From: Platynereis dumerilii
Taxonomy: Eukaryota; Annelida; Polychaeta; Phyllodocida; Nereididae
NCBI GenBank assembly: GCA_026936325.1
Contig: JAPTHN010000003.1
Span: forward strand, 37,650,011-37,714,010
Length of the DNA: 64,000 bases
Reading direction: 5' to 3'
Every line of letters begins with the position of its first letter. The first letter of the stretch is position 1. The translations under genes and the position numbers were made by a program. The notes under the pieces are model-generated. The model saw nothing but the letters and a program-made list of their open reading frames with translations. It did not search any database and had not been told where the DNA came from. Below are positions 22,539 to 34,745 of the stretch, in pieces.

Positions 22539-22807
22539 CATACCCTTAATTCATCGATGCTTTACGCTACTCCTCCCAAACTACTCAATGCCCACACCTA
22601 AAACTTTGCAAGCAACATTATTTCACGTCTTACAACAACCATAAGCGGTTTTCCTTTCTCAAACTGTTCATATATTATGCCAGTACACTTATTCATCATT
22701 TAGCCTATGCACGCCTATCAGTCTTCTCTAATGCTCCAGTAGTAGTTGTTCTGTTTTCCCTGGACTCCTACTCTCACTACACCCATTATCACGGGTACTA
22801 TGCTAGT
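22539..22807. mobile_element. Insertion of 269 bp present in R2 only
   Basis: R3 reads straight across this place (near 28257), and R1 also lacks it. The ends (CATACCCTTAAT and the complement of TAGTACCCGTGA) are only weakly inverted and no target duplication is clear, so the element type is open. It is non-coding. Confidence 0.6.
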
Positions 22808-23237
22808 AATATATAATCCTCCAATTCTGAGAAACTACTATACGGAGCAGAGGGTGAAATATTCCAGCACTCATTGTCAATTTGCTACAAGCCGATCTGT
22901 ACACTCTTGATCAAAATGCTGGAATAATTTGGATTTTCAAAGTGTTGGGATTTCAAAGTTCTAAAATTGGTGATTGAATGTGTAGAATTGCGAAGATTTT
23001 TTCCTCAGACATTAGATTTATGTATAAATGATATCATAAACCATTTTTAGTTGCTGAGAATTATTTGAAAACTTTCTTTGGGTGACTGGTAAAAATGTAT
23101 TATTTTCAGTAAAAAATCATCAAAATTCGCCATGAGGCAGTTTTCGGACAGTATCTGGCCACCTTCCCATCACACAAAAAGTTCTTCATAAGCTCAGTGA
23201 AACATGTGCTAGGATATATTGTCTGATATGGAATTTA

Positions 23238-23460
23238 CAGTGGTCCCTGCCATGAACGACCTCCTAATGAGCGACCAGACCCCTTTATACGACCATAGAC
23301 CCTCTGTATTAACGTTTTTCTTCACAAATATCACCCCAATAAGCGACCAACCTGTCTAACGCGACCAACGACCGCTAAATGGGTAAAAATCGATCTATTT
23401 TACCCTCATATGCGACCAAAAAACGACCAAAAACTATCAAAGTATGACCAAGAAGCCACG
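23238..23460 (+). mobile_element. Pogo/Tigger-like end nested in the mariner-like element
   Basis: CAGTGGTCCCTGCCATGAAC follows a TA and is trailed by many CGACC copies. Pogo-group ends typically open with CAGTGG and carry repeats of this kind. I find no matching second end, so it is probably truncated. Confidence 0.45.
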
Positions 23461-23509
23461 ATGTCTTGCACAGTTTGTGCTTGGAAACACGCAATTATTG
23501 ATTGTTGAC

Positions 23510-23605
23510 AATTGAATCTAAGGTATTGTTGCTTCAATTGAGTCAATTGCCGCTTCAATTGAGTCAATTGCTTTAATTGGGTGAATTGCTGCTTCACTTG
23601 CCTAA
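23510..23605 (+). repeat. TCAATTGAGTCAATTGC minisatellite
   Basis: Three to four degenerate copies of CTTCAATTGAGTCAATTGC. The Gln/Leu/Thr-rich 63-codon frame on the - strand here is a by-product. Confidence 0.7.
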
Positions 23606-24747
23606 GATAATTTCCAATGCTTCAATTAATTGTCCACCCCAAATTGATTGCACTTCTCAATTTAGGTGCATTGATAATATAAAGAAGCGAATGTCTACAG
23701 GTGAACTTGTCAAACTGTTGATTGATTGAGCTTCATTTGCAGTCACTTTGAGTAAATCAACTATGGGAATTGCTGTCATTTACTCATTGTTGGTCGCATA
23801 ATAATGCATTGACATTATTCTAGATCAGTCAAGAACTTGCACATGATTCCAAGCAAATTGTGCTGCTGCTTGTAACTGAAATTTGGTATTTTGCTTACTC
23901 TTTTTGCACCTGGTTTCGTAAGTCATGAATCATCAAATTTGCTTGATTTTGTTACTTCAACAAATTAACTTTAATCTATATACCCAATGTTTAACTAATT
24001 CGATATCAGTCTCATTTAACTTTTGCAACTTCACCTGATATGAACCTAAATAACATTATGGGGACATCTTTGACCATTCTGCACACAAGATGTAGGTCCA
24101 GCCAACTACTCTGGACCATATGCAAGTGACTTTCACTGAAGATTGGCCATATCAGTCTAAAAGAAGCAAAAAACAGGTTGGCGGACTCCATGTCAAGTTA
24201 AGTGAAGGCTGAGGTCACAAATGTGACATTCAACATGATATTGTTATGTTTATTGGTTTTACACATCAAGATTAAGTTGGCATTTTTTGCATATGTTGAA
24301 ATTTTATGTCTTTGTTGTTGAGGCACTATGCGATTTTTGATGGTTTTTTACTAAAAATGACCAATTTTATTCAGGTCATCCAAAGAAACTTTACAAATAA
24401 TTCTCAGCAAATAAAAATGGTTTATGATATCATTTATACATAAATCTACTGTCTGAGGAAAAAATCTCTGCAATTCCACACATTGAATCACCAATTTTAG
24501 AACTTTGAAATCCTGACACCTTGAAAATCCAAATTATTCCAGTATTTTGATCAAGATTGTATATACAGATACTGGCGCTCCTAAAATTTTTAGATCTCTT
24601 AGACATGCTTTCTTCGCTTATTCTTTCTTTCAGCCATATTCACACAGATAATAAATGCCATCTTTTCCTAGACTCTCATCTGCATCCAGTGCACACACAG
24701 CCAGCAAGAATAGCAGAGAAGGGATTATATCAGTCTTATTTGGTGCG

Positions 24748-24965
24748 CTAGTGCAAATCCCAGCTTCCCAGTGCAGTCATTTCCGACATTCTCACTTGGG
24801 ACCTGAATGGGAATGACTTGGCAGCTAATCCTGCCTTATCCATATCAAAAGCTGCATTGATGGATTGAGCCAATAGGGCTACTGGGACTATGGAGAGACT
24901 GAAAATGACCAGTGGAAAGAAATTTATTTGGTTCCAAAAGATTACAGAGTGATGCCACACAGATC
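24748..24965 (-). pseudogene. Exon-like reading frame c, copy in R2
   Basis: It contains SVIFWNQINFFPLVIFSLSI and VPVALLAQSINAAFDMDKAG, ending ALGSWDLH at a stop. The hydrophobic segment is preserved and differences from R1 are few. The function is unknown. Confidence 0.5.
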
Positions 24966-26922
24966 TTTGCTTCACCACTGTTCTGTATTGTCAAGGGAGA
25001 AATGATTGAGATGAGTGAATAGATAAAAAATGCAGTGAAAAATCACTCTTGCTTTGTTCGATATTTGCATTCAGTAAATGAAGTTCAAAGATAGATTGCT
25101 AGATAGTTAAATAGATTGATAGATAGAAAGATTGATGGAAAGAAAGATAGGCAGATAATTATTAAGATACACAGATAATAAATAGTCAGATAGATTTATG
25201 ATACAGCACTCTAAGCCCAGTTCTGAGAATAAGGTATTGTTTTCATGAAGTTTAAATTTTGTCCGATTGGTAAATTAGGAGTCAACAAGTGTGTATCCTT
25301 GGAGAGACCTGCACAAGCTTTCTTCAGGTAATTGCATTGACTCCCTTATGAAGCACTAGTTATGATATGTCTGTTTGAAGCTATAACAGTCTCTGATGGA
25401 GAAGACAAACTTCCATGAAAATGCCAAATTTAAGTATTGTATTACTCTGGAATTTTGTAAAGAAGGGAAATGATAAAGTTTCAAACTTTGTTTTCCATTA
25501 CATACAATTTTGTAAGACAGCCACATGAAAAAAATATTGATGTTTGTCTAAGGGAATTTCGATATCAAAAATTGATAATAAATTTGCTTGAAACAATACA
25601 TTGTAAGTTGACGTATTGAACAAGAGTGTTTTTGAGAACATTTGATCTTTCCCCAAAATGGTTTTATGAGGGCCCTCAACTGCTGTCTGGCATGTCTGCC
25701 AAAGTTGGTATTGGATTTTGGAAGTTTCCCAAACTCATTACATGGTTGTCAAAAATTGCATCAGACAGTAGCGATATAAATGTCTTTCTCAAGCATTGCA
25801 ATAGATCGTATCTACAAGATGTGGTACATTGCATGTAAAGCAAAAGGTAAGATCCCTAACAGTCCTTGCAAGGGTCAATAGCTCTGCAATGATCTGATGC
25901 TTTTCCTTTGCAGACCACATTAGATTAGCTGTTTATGAATGGTTACAGGTCCTTTTGGTGGGCCTAATAAAGCAATTACAAGAAAGGGTAATATACAGTT
26001 AATATACTGTATAACACAAAATAAAATACAACTACCCCAGCAGGTATAGGAAGAATAAGCCACTACTTTACCCTTTCATAACTTTTGGCTATCTTCAAAT
26101 CATTTCCTGCCTTTCAGGTAGTTGCAAAGAGAAAGGAGGAAAAATAGATAAACAAAGGACTTCTGACAGAAAATGTTCTTACATTATTTTGGGTTGTACT
26201 GTACATGTTCATGTATGTTATACATACTCTTCACGTCACTCTCCCGGTTAACCTTCGACCATTAAAGGACTTTAGTTCTCCGAATTTGTTTAATTCTTTT
26301 CAAACTAAAGATGCAAGGTTTTATGTATATAAATGGTGGAGCTGTAGTTGCTTGCATCGTGGTTGCTCTCTATGATAATCTCTTTGTTAAAGCAGCCATT
26401 ACCGTATCATAGATTTTGCCAGTGGATAGAATGACAGTGGATAGAATGACACAGCAAATTTTAGCCAATGAATCCAGTGAAAACCCTCATCGTAATCAAG
26501 ATTACATTTAAGATTAATGGAATCATTTTTTGAAGTCTACAGAGTTGATATAATCCTTTGTTGGCATTTGTTAATGCAGCTCATTTAACAGTGAATTAAT
26601 GACGGTTTTGCTGATTTTAATTATGTAAAAATTTGTGTCCAGCCTTGATAAGGGGCTGACCCGATGATGGTTGAGGCAGGGGGCTAGGGCTATGGATTTT
26701 ACCCCAAGGACAAACTTTTTTTAAGTAAACTGATCCTTATTCAATTAAAATATGCCTGTGGCATCATGAATGTTTCACCTGTTGCAAGTAGTACCCCTTG
26801 CCTTGTTTTGTTGGTTCTCGACTATCTAAGAAAGCCTAATATAAGCAGTAGAAAGAGACATGACCACCCAACAGTGGAAATATGACACCTTCATGTGAGA
26901 GCGTTCGACGGGCAGGGTCATT

Positions 26923-27120
26923 TTGGACAAAATAAGAATGGCACCCAAATACATCAATCATGATGGAATTCTCTACATCATTTACAAATATGGCAAAATC
27001 TATCTCACAAATGATGGATTGAAAATGCCCCAGACAGGTGTCTCAGGTATCATCAATCAAAATCCCTTCTTCAGGCACACTCCCTCCTTCATATTGCTTG
27101 TTTACAAAAGCATATTGTAA
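26923..27120 (+). pseudogene. Exon-like reading frame b, copy in R3
   Basis: A 65-codon frame almost identical to the R2 copy (YINHDGILYIIYKYGKIYLT onward). The two diverged only since the recent tandem duplication, so their similarity is not evidence of selection. Confidence 0.4.
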
Positions 27121-28538
27121 GTGGCATAAACTTATACAATGACTGATGACCTTACAGCTAGGGTCAAAATGATAGACTCGGGAACCAATGACCACGTCAT
27201 GCTTTGCTCATATCAAACTGTGTAACATGTGAGGAACTCAACCAATCCTAAGTCTGTCCTTTTGACTTCAACTGCAAGATGGCTTTCAATCAATGGAAGG
27301 TGCTGAATAATTTAAATTAGTTTGTAATGTAGATTTCAAAAAATTAAATGTGTCAGTGATTTCAAATTTGGCTGCGCAGGACATTAATTTGTCTAGGTCT
27401 ATGCTCCTCTCGTCTCTTCCAATGGGCGTCATACTATGGCTGCCCTGAGCTGTATCATTGTGGAAGGCTCACCCCGAATATCGTGACTGAATTGCAGTGC
27501 ATAACTGACCATATTTACAATTACAGTTACGACTAGGTACAATAGCAAAATAATATGATAAGTTTTCTCTCTACAACTTGTCTTATGCATCATAAAATCT
27601 TTGCTAAAGTAGCCATTATTCTATGTTAGATTGTGTTAGTGGATGCAAATCAATGCCAAAGAATGAGGAGATTCAATGAAAAAGTTTTCTCATCGCATTC
27701 AAGATTTCATTTTAGATTAATAGAAGAATCGTTTTCTACAGTCTACTGAGCTGATATGAATTCCTGTTTGAATTTGTTAATGAAGCTCATTTAGCAGTGA
27801 ATTAATGACCATTTTGTTTGATCTGAAGTCAGATTATTGTTCGATATATTGAGCTGAATAAGTTATCTTCTAATTCTTCCACGATCTATTCACTAGTTTG
27901 ACATTCAATGAATCATGTGTGTGTTGCCTCACAAAATGGGACAATGAGGGTAAATATCGATATTGATCTGGGTGTCGCAATGTCACTATTCTTGTGAACA
28001 TTTCATTCCAAGAAATCCCCCAGGGTTGCAGCCAATCAGAATAACTCTACAATTAGGCATTCATTCATCTTTTTGTAAGTACAAAATGTAAAAACAACTG
28101 CACTGCATAATTGGTGCTGTATGCATTTGCTTATGTGATATATCCTAATGCCACTGTCTTCATCCAGCACTAAATAATGGGATTGCTGTATTTTAAGATG
28201 ATGTAAGCTATTGTATCAATGCAATCATAACTTAATAGAATAACTTTTCATTCACTGATAATATATAATCCTCCAATTCTGAGAAACTACTATACAGAGC
28301 AGAGGGTGAAATATTCCAGCACTCATTGTCAATTTGCTACAAGTCGATCTGTATATACAGATACTGGCACCCCAAAATTTTTAGATCTCTTACACATGCT
28401 TTCTTCGCTTATTCTTTCTTTCAGCCATATTCACACAGATAATAAATGCCATCTTTTCCTAGACTCTCATCTGCATCCAGTGCACACACAGCAAGCAAGA
28501 ATAGCAGAGAAGGGATTATATCAGTCTTATTTGGTGCG

Positions 28539-28756
28539 CTAGTGCAAATCCCAGCTTCCCAGTGCAGTCATTTCCGACATTCTCACTTGGGACCTGAATG
28601 GGAATGACTTGGCAGCTAATCCTGCCTTATCCATATCAAAAGCTGCATTGATGGATTGAGCCAATAGGGCTACTGGGACTATGGAGAGACTGAAAATGAC
28701 CAGTGGAAAGAAATTTATTTGGTTCCAAAAGATTACAGAGTGATGCCACACAGATC
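28539..28756 (-). pseudogene. Exon-like reading frame c, copy in R3
   Basis: Nearly identical to the R2 copy and ends at the same stop after SWDLH. See R1 and R4 for the informative comparisons. Confidence 0.5.
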
Positions 28757-30784
28757 TTTGCTTCACCAGTGTTCTGTATTGTCAAGGGAGAAATGATTGA
28801 GATGAGTGAATAGATAAAAAATGCAGTGAAAAATCACTCTTGCTTTGTTCGATATTTGCATTCAGTAAATGAAGTTCAAAGATAGATTGCTAGATAGTTA
28901 AATAGATTGATAGATAGAAAGATTGATGGAAAGAAAGATAGGCAGATAATTATTAAGATACACAGATAATAAATAGTCAGATAGATTTATGATACAGCAC
29001 TCTAAGCCCAGTTCTGAGAATAAGGTATTGTTTTCATGAAGTTTAAATTTTGTCCGATTGGTAAATTAGGAGTCAACAAGTGTGTATCCTTGGAGAGACC
29101 TGCACAAGCTTTCTTCAGGTAATTGCATTGCCTCCCTTATGAAGCACTAGTTATGATATGTCTGTTTGAAACTATAACAGTCTCTAATGGAGAAGACAAA
29201 CTTCCATGAAAATGCCAAATTTAAGTATTGTATTACTCTGGAATTTTGTAAAGAAGGGAAATGATAAAGTTTCAAACTTTGTTTTCCATTACGTACAATT
29301 TTGTAAGACAGCCACATGAAAAAAATATTGATGTTTGTCTAAGGGCATTTCGATATCAAAAATTGATAATGAATATTTGCTTGAAACAATACATTGTAAG
29401 TTGACATATTGAACAAGAGTGTTTGTCAGAACTTTCAGACATTTGATCTTGCCCCAAAATGGTTTTATGAGGGCCCTCAACTGCTGTCTGGCATGTCTGC
29501 CAAAGTTGGTATTGGATTTTGGAAGTTTCCCAAACTCATTACATGGTTGTCAAAAATTGCATCAGACAGTAGCGATATAAATGTCTTTCTCCGGCATTGC
29601 AATAGATCGTATCTACAAGATGTGGTACATTGCATGAAAAGCAAAAGGTAAGATCCCTAACAGTCCTTGCAAGGGTCAATAGTTCTGCAATGATCTGTTG
29701 TTTTTCCTTTGCAGACCACATTAGATTAACTGTTTATGAATGGTTACAGGTCCTTTCGGTGGGCCTAATAAAACAATTACAAGAAAGGGTAATATACTGT
29801 ATAACCCAAAATAAAATACGACTACCCCAGCAGGTATAGGAAGAATAAGCCACTACTTTACCCTTTCATAACTTTTGGCTATCTTCAAATCATTTCCTGC
29901 CTTTTAGGTAGTTGCAAAGAGATTTCGGGAGGAGAGAAAGGAGGGAAAAATAGGTAAACAAAGGACTTCTGACAGAAAATGTTCTTACATTATTTTGGGT
30001 TGTACTGTACATGTACATATATGTTATACATACTCTTCACGTCACTCTCCCGGTTAACCTTTGACCATTAAAGGACTTTAGTTCTCCGAATTTGTTTAAT
30101 TCTTTTCAAACTAAAGATGCAAGGTTTTATGTATATAAATGGTGGAGCTGTAGTTGCTTGCATCGTGGTTGCTCGCTATGATCATCTCTTTTTTAAAGCA
30201 GCCATTACCGTATCATAGATTTTGCCAGTGGATAGAATGACAGTGGATAGAATGACACAGCAAATTTTAGCCAATGAATCCAGTGAAAACCCTCATCGTA
30301 ATCAAGATTACATTTAAGATTAATGGAATCATTTTTTGAAGTCTACAGAGTTGATATAATCCTTTGTTGGCATTTGTTAATGCAGCTCATTTAACAGTGA
30401 ATTAATGACGGTTTGCTGATTTTAATTAAGATTCTAGTTCCAGTTATTGAGCTGAGTAGCTAACTTTCGATGCTTCCATGATCAAGTTACTAGTTTGAAT
30501 TTCAGTAATTCTTGTTTCTATTGCCAAACAAAATGAGACATTGAGGATGGATAAAGATATCGACCTAAACTGTATGCATCAGTGATTGCATCACATCACC
30601 ACTATTCCTGATTTTACATGTATCCCCAAGTGTTATCATGTTATTCTTGGTGCTATCATAACTTGTTTTTCTGTTAACCAGTTGCCACAAAGATGATAAA
30701 TGCAATCTCTTATACTCTGCATCCATGGCATACACAACTACCTAGAATAGCAAAGCAAGGATTATATTGGTCTTGTTTGGTGCA

Positions 30785-30970
30785 CTAATGCAGATCCCAG
30801 CTTCAGTCATTTCTGGCACTCTCACTTGGGACTAGAATGGAAATGACATGCCAGCTAATTCCACTTTAGCCCTATGATAAGTTACATTGATGGATTGAGT
30901 CAATAGGGCTACTGGGACCATGGAAAAACTGAAAATGAACCACGAGAAGAAATGTATTTGGTTGATACTT
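30785..30970 (-). pseudogene. Decayed reading frame c in the R3 tail
   Basis: Recognisable at DNA level (TTCAGTTTTTCCATGGTCCC on the - strand) but no longer a clean frame. Confidence 0.45.
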
Positions 30971-31690
30971 AAGTATTAGTTAGACACTGATTTGGAGGGT
31001 TCTAACTGACAAATATGCATGCTAGAACTGGACAATGAGGTGTCTAAATGACTTAGACAGCATGCGCTTCTTCTATCATACCTTTTAACTAATAATTTTT
31101 GCAAAATAAACAATAATCTGATGGTTTGTTTGTTGTTGCAGATTGTGCTGATCCTTAGTCAGTTATATACCAGCTTTTCAAATGGTATAGGTAACTTGAC
31201 ATTTCTGACTCTGTAGATTTTCATATTGACCGGAAAATTACTGAGCCTCGATCCGAGTAATAAAGCCTTTACTGGATTTAAATGTAGATTTATTAATCTC
31301 ATTATTTATATGGAAAGTGAAGGAAGATTCCCAGCTTTGTAAAGTCATTGCATCAGACATGTTTGGCATTATCTTTTACAGAACAGAGACCCATTATTTC
31401 ACAATTTTTTCCATAATTAGACCTTCAGCTTCATTATTTTGCGCTCTGGAGTCTTTCGAAAGCTTAAGGGTTAGAGTCAGACAGTCATCAGGAACTTCTT
31501 GTGTAAATTGAATTGCTTTTTGGAAAAAAGAAAAAGAATTTACCAGAAAATCTTTAGAAGGCCAAAGAAGTAGACATCTTTAGAATAGATTAGATTATAA
31601 ATTTTTCTCAGAGCACATACCATGTACCAAATAAAGGTAAAGGCCGTATATGGAGAAAGCGAATGGACGTACGCAGAGATTTTGCGTAAA

Positions 31691-32584
31691 CTGCTTGTAA
31701 ATGTGACGTGACATAAAAGTTTTTTTAGATTGCAGGAACGCAGGTCCTTACCACTTCCACAAGCTTGAAAATTTACAGAAAACGCTCTGTAATGAACTCT
31801 CAATTTGTCATTAAGTAACGTATGGCTTCACTGGCGAGTTAAGTGGTATGACTATCAGTGATGTTTGCAGATAAAATTGCATCCATAGGATATGACCTCA
31901 CATACTACGTATGATGAATCATTAAGAATAACATTGCATATATAGGGGTCTGACCTTATAATGAGCATTTTGGTGCATTTCTGTGAGCACTTGTAATTAA
32001 ACGACTGTATTATAGAACAAAGATACTTCTATGGTCCGCATTAAATAATCACTTTACCTAGGAACATCACAGATGGTTTATAGGGACATAGAGACATGAG
32101 ATGAAAAAATATTCGGACAGAGCAAGGTCAAGCGATACTCCAACTCCAAGCATCTGGAATGTTCCCACCCTTCTTAACATCATGAGTGTGCCCAGATACA
32201 AAATACAAAGGAGGACCCAAAGGAAGGCTGGGATGGGCTAGGCGACATGGCCAACTATATTTACAACTTTTTCCTCACGAAAAATTGTCATTCAAATGGC
32301 ATGAAATCATAAAAAGCATTCAACAAGCATCTTCTCGGAGGCATCAGGTTTTTCATTTAAAAAATAACACCTTCTTTGAAGTTCATGGAGATTACTACAT
32401 CAATTACAAATGAAATGAAAGAAGCTTAAGAGTATATAAAAAGAGGAATCCCCTAGCCATAAGCTCCGATAATGTATTTGAAAATTTATTTCTACTCTTT
32501 TTGCGCTTAAGATGGGCATTAACGAAAATGATTCAAGTGGGTTCAAGTGGTAGTATAAAACATCATAATCTTTAAACTAATAGT
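31691..32584. other. No repeat recognised; one weak ORF
   Basis: This stretch, between R3 and F2, has no match elsewhere in the window that I could see. It contains only the 75-codon frame listed separately. Confidence 0.45.
32186..32413 (+). CDS. Unrecognised 75-codon ORF, possible exon
   Basis: The frame contains GRLGWARRHGQLYLQLFPHE, KLSFKWHEIIKSIQQ and NNTFFEVHGDYYINYK before the stop. Its composition is more protein-like (mixed charged and aromatic residues) than that of neighbouring frames. Upstream, a pyrimidine-rich stretch ends GTGCCCAG, which could be a 3' splice site, so it may be a last exon. I recognise no domain, and chance is possible. Confidence 0.22.
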   Translation: MCPDTKYKGGPKGRLGWARRHGQLYLQLFPHEKLSFKWHEIIKSIQQASSRRHQVFHLKNNTFFEVHGDYYINYK

Positions 32585-34429
32585 AGATAAAGTGGAAAAT
32601 GGGTTGTTGGAGAGCTGCTGATCCCATAAACATGAAAAAGCAATCCACAAAGATTTCTTGGAGCTGAAACCTCAACACATCTGCTTTGTTCCCACTCCTC
32701 TTAGCCCATCCTCAGAGTGTTTTGAGACAGAGGTGCATCTGTGAAAGGATTAGGGCAGTAGAGTGAAGTGGAAAGGGTCCGAGAGCACATACTTCGTATA
32801 TCTTGCTAAACTCAGTCTTTATATTAGGTCAGTCCATATTCTTAAAAACCACCGTCCATATTCTTAAAAACCACCATGATATCAGGTGTTCATATGCCTA
32901 TTATTTTGTTAATCAGGCAAACAGCATTGACTCCGTCTGATATTTTTCATTTTGTCTATGCAATACTGATAAGCTGAGAAGAAGTGAAGTGTCTCAAGGA
33001 ATAATGTTTTTTGCTTTTACCATACCAGTTTGCAGCCTTGCAACCACTGAACAAAAAGGAAAAAAAAGGAGATGTGCTTTTCCTGTGCCTGACAAGCTGT
33101 TAATGGGCAAACAGTAAAGTAGTATTCCTACATCAAGCAAGTTGTTATCAACTTTCCAGTCCACATTACTTGGGTCAAAGCAGGTGGCAGTAGTAATCCC
33201 ATTAAGCAACCTGGGTGGCAAGACTGGCATGGCTTACTTGACAAGTGTTCCTGGACTGCAAAGATCTCAAGCAATTCAACCCAATCTGCACGTTCTTCAG
33301 GAGCACCCCGTAACTAAATCTCTTTGAATTTGGTAAGTCCCAAATGTGCTCTGAATGTTCTGAAAACTGTAGTATGTTGCTGTGTGATATTGATTATCTG
33401 GGAAGATTCCATATATAAAACATTTAGAGATTTCGTGTCCCTTAACTGATACAACATACATACATTATGTTGTTATTCCATATAAACATAATAAATAAGC
33501 ATATTTTCTTGTTTATTTTAACCAGAAAGCCTCACATTAAATGTGGGTTGATGCAACCACCAGAAATCTCTGTGCTATAACCTCTTGAAAAACTGCTTAT
33601 ATTAACGCAGTTAAGAGTACCATTGTAACAGTTATTACAAGATTTTAATCATTAAATTTTGTCGATTCTTTTATTAATATTAAAGTAGTTCTAAAACAGT
33701 AAGGTGCCTCTGATATCAGTCTGATATCAAGTAACCTCAAACTTCCACTATGTCTTCCTCAACATAATTTGCTTGAACAATAGCCAATAATTTTGATTCG
33801 AGTGTCATATCCGAGAATAGGTACATGTATACAGATCCATATAGGGACATATTGTAAGACATGAAAATGCTCTTGGTTACTTGGGCAAAGCATTGCCATA
33901 TAACAAAATTCTGAAGATTAATTGCTCCAAACTAGGTTTTTTTTAGGAATAATTAGGAGTCCACAAGTGTGTGTCACCCTTGAAAGGACCTACAGCCTTC
34001 AGATAATTGCATTGGTGTCGCCTTCGACTCCCTAATGAACCTCTTGGGGAAACTAATGTGTCTGTTTGAGGCAACAACAATTATTGCCTCTAACGGAAAC
34101 CCGGACAAAGTGTACCAGTACATGTGTGGCCTTTCCTTCGCCAAGGATATTCGCACATGTATAATTGAAACATATAGTGACCGATATTTCCTAACGTTTC
34201 TCTATATCTTACAAAGTTCCTGAATTTTCATGTCATCAATACAATTTGAATTGAGATGGCATTCTTTCAACCAAACAAGGTATGAGTAATTGATTATTAT
34301 TGATAATTGTTGTGCTTCTGACTAAAGGCTAGGAGAACAGACCTCTACTATTTACCACCTTAGTGTCACCACTTCATTTCATTTTCAAGAGTGTCGTCAC
34401 TATTTTGCCCTTGTGATTGAACATGTTCC

Positions 34430-34745
34430 GTGTGGGACGAGGGCAGTGGATCTGCCCCGATACTGGTAAAGCATTTGCCCTGAAAATCCTATTTACCCTG
34501 AAGCAAGGGGGGGGGGTATCCCCCGACCTTCAAGAAATTGATCCCCTAGTGTGGGGAACTTTGTGGAGAGCCTTCCACTGAATACAGCTCTTTCACGTGC
34601 CCCAGCGCAGCACACAACCCGCCTCCATTTAATGTCCAATGAGCTCGGAAGTAGGTTTAGTTCCGGGGTGACCGGGATTTGAACCCACACCCTCAGAGCC
34701 AGTGGTTGCGCAAACAAGCACTCTTGACCACTAGGCCGAGGAGGA
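34430..34745 (-). mobile_element. tRNA-derived SINE
   Basis: On the - strand the head reads GGCCTAGTGGTCAAGAG (A box) and GGGTTCAAATCCCGG (B box) within about 60 bp. A G/C-richer body of about 230 bp follows. It sits in one arm unit of F2 only. The 3' end is not sharply defined. Confidence 0.65.

Larger units (their letters stand above)
22902..24559. mobile_element. Tc1/mariner-like non-autonomous element
   Basis: Inverted terminal repeats of about 230 bp begin CACTCTTGATCAAAATGCTG and end CAGTATTTTGATCAAGATTG. Both sides are flanked by TA (22900-22901, 24560-24561). R3 shows the empty site with a single TA (CTGTATATACAG near 28348), so insertion postdates the R2/R3 duplication. The interior (about 23140-24320) holds unrelated DNA but no transposase. 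Confidence 0.88.
19388..26623 (+). repeat. R-family repeat, copy R2
   Basis: R2 starts with the same block as R1 and runs to a junction at 26623/26624. Its part from 20947 on is duplicated as R3. It carries two insertions absent from R3: 22539-22807 and a mariner-like element at 22902-24559. Exon-like frames a, b and c are all present. It lacks F1 and the piggyBac-like insertion of R1. Confidence 0.8.
26624..31690 (+). repeat. R-family repeat, copy R3
   Basis: Bases 26624-30428 repeat 20947-26623 head to tail with very few differences. The junction sequence TTTTAATTATGTAAAAATTT joins the end of one unit to the start of the next. After 30428 the sequence continues with a second, more diverged set of R blocks (30430-31690) matching R1 at 15880-16680. 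It retains frames b and c. Confidence 0.85.

Noticed and set aside
23406-23597. Gln-rich ORF
   Set aside because: It is encoded by the TCAATTGAGTCAATTGC minisatellite.
25626-25838. ORF with PKWFYEGPQLLSGMSAKVG as a gene
   Set aside because: It is open only in the recently duplicated R2/R3 pair; the older copies R1 and R4 do not keep the frame.
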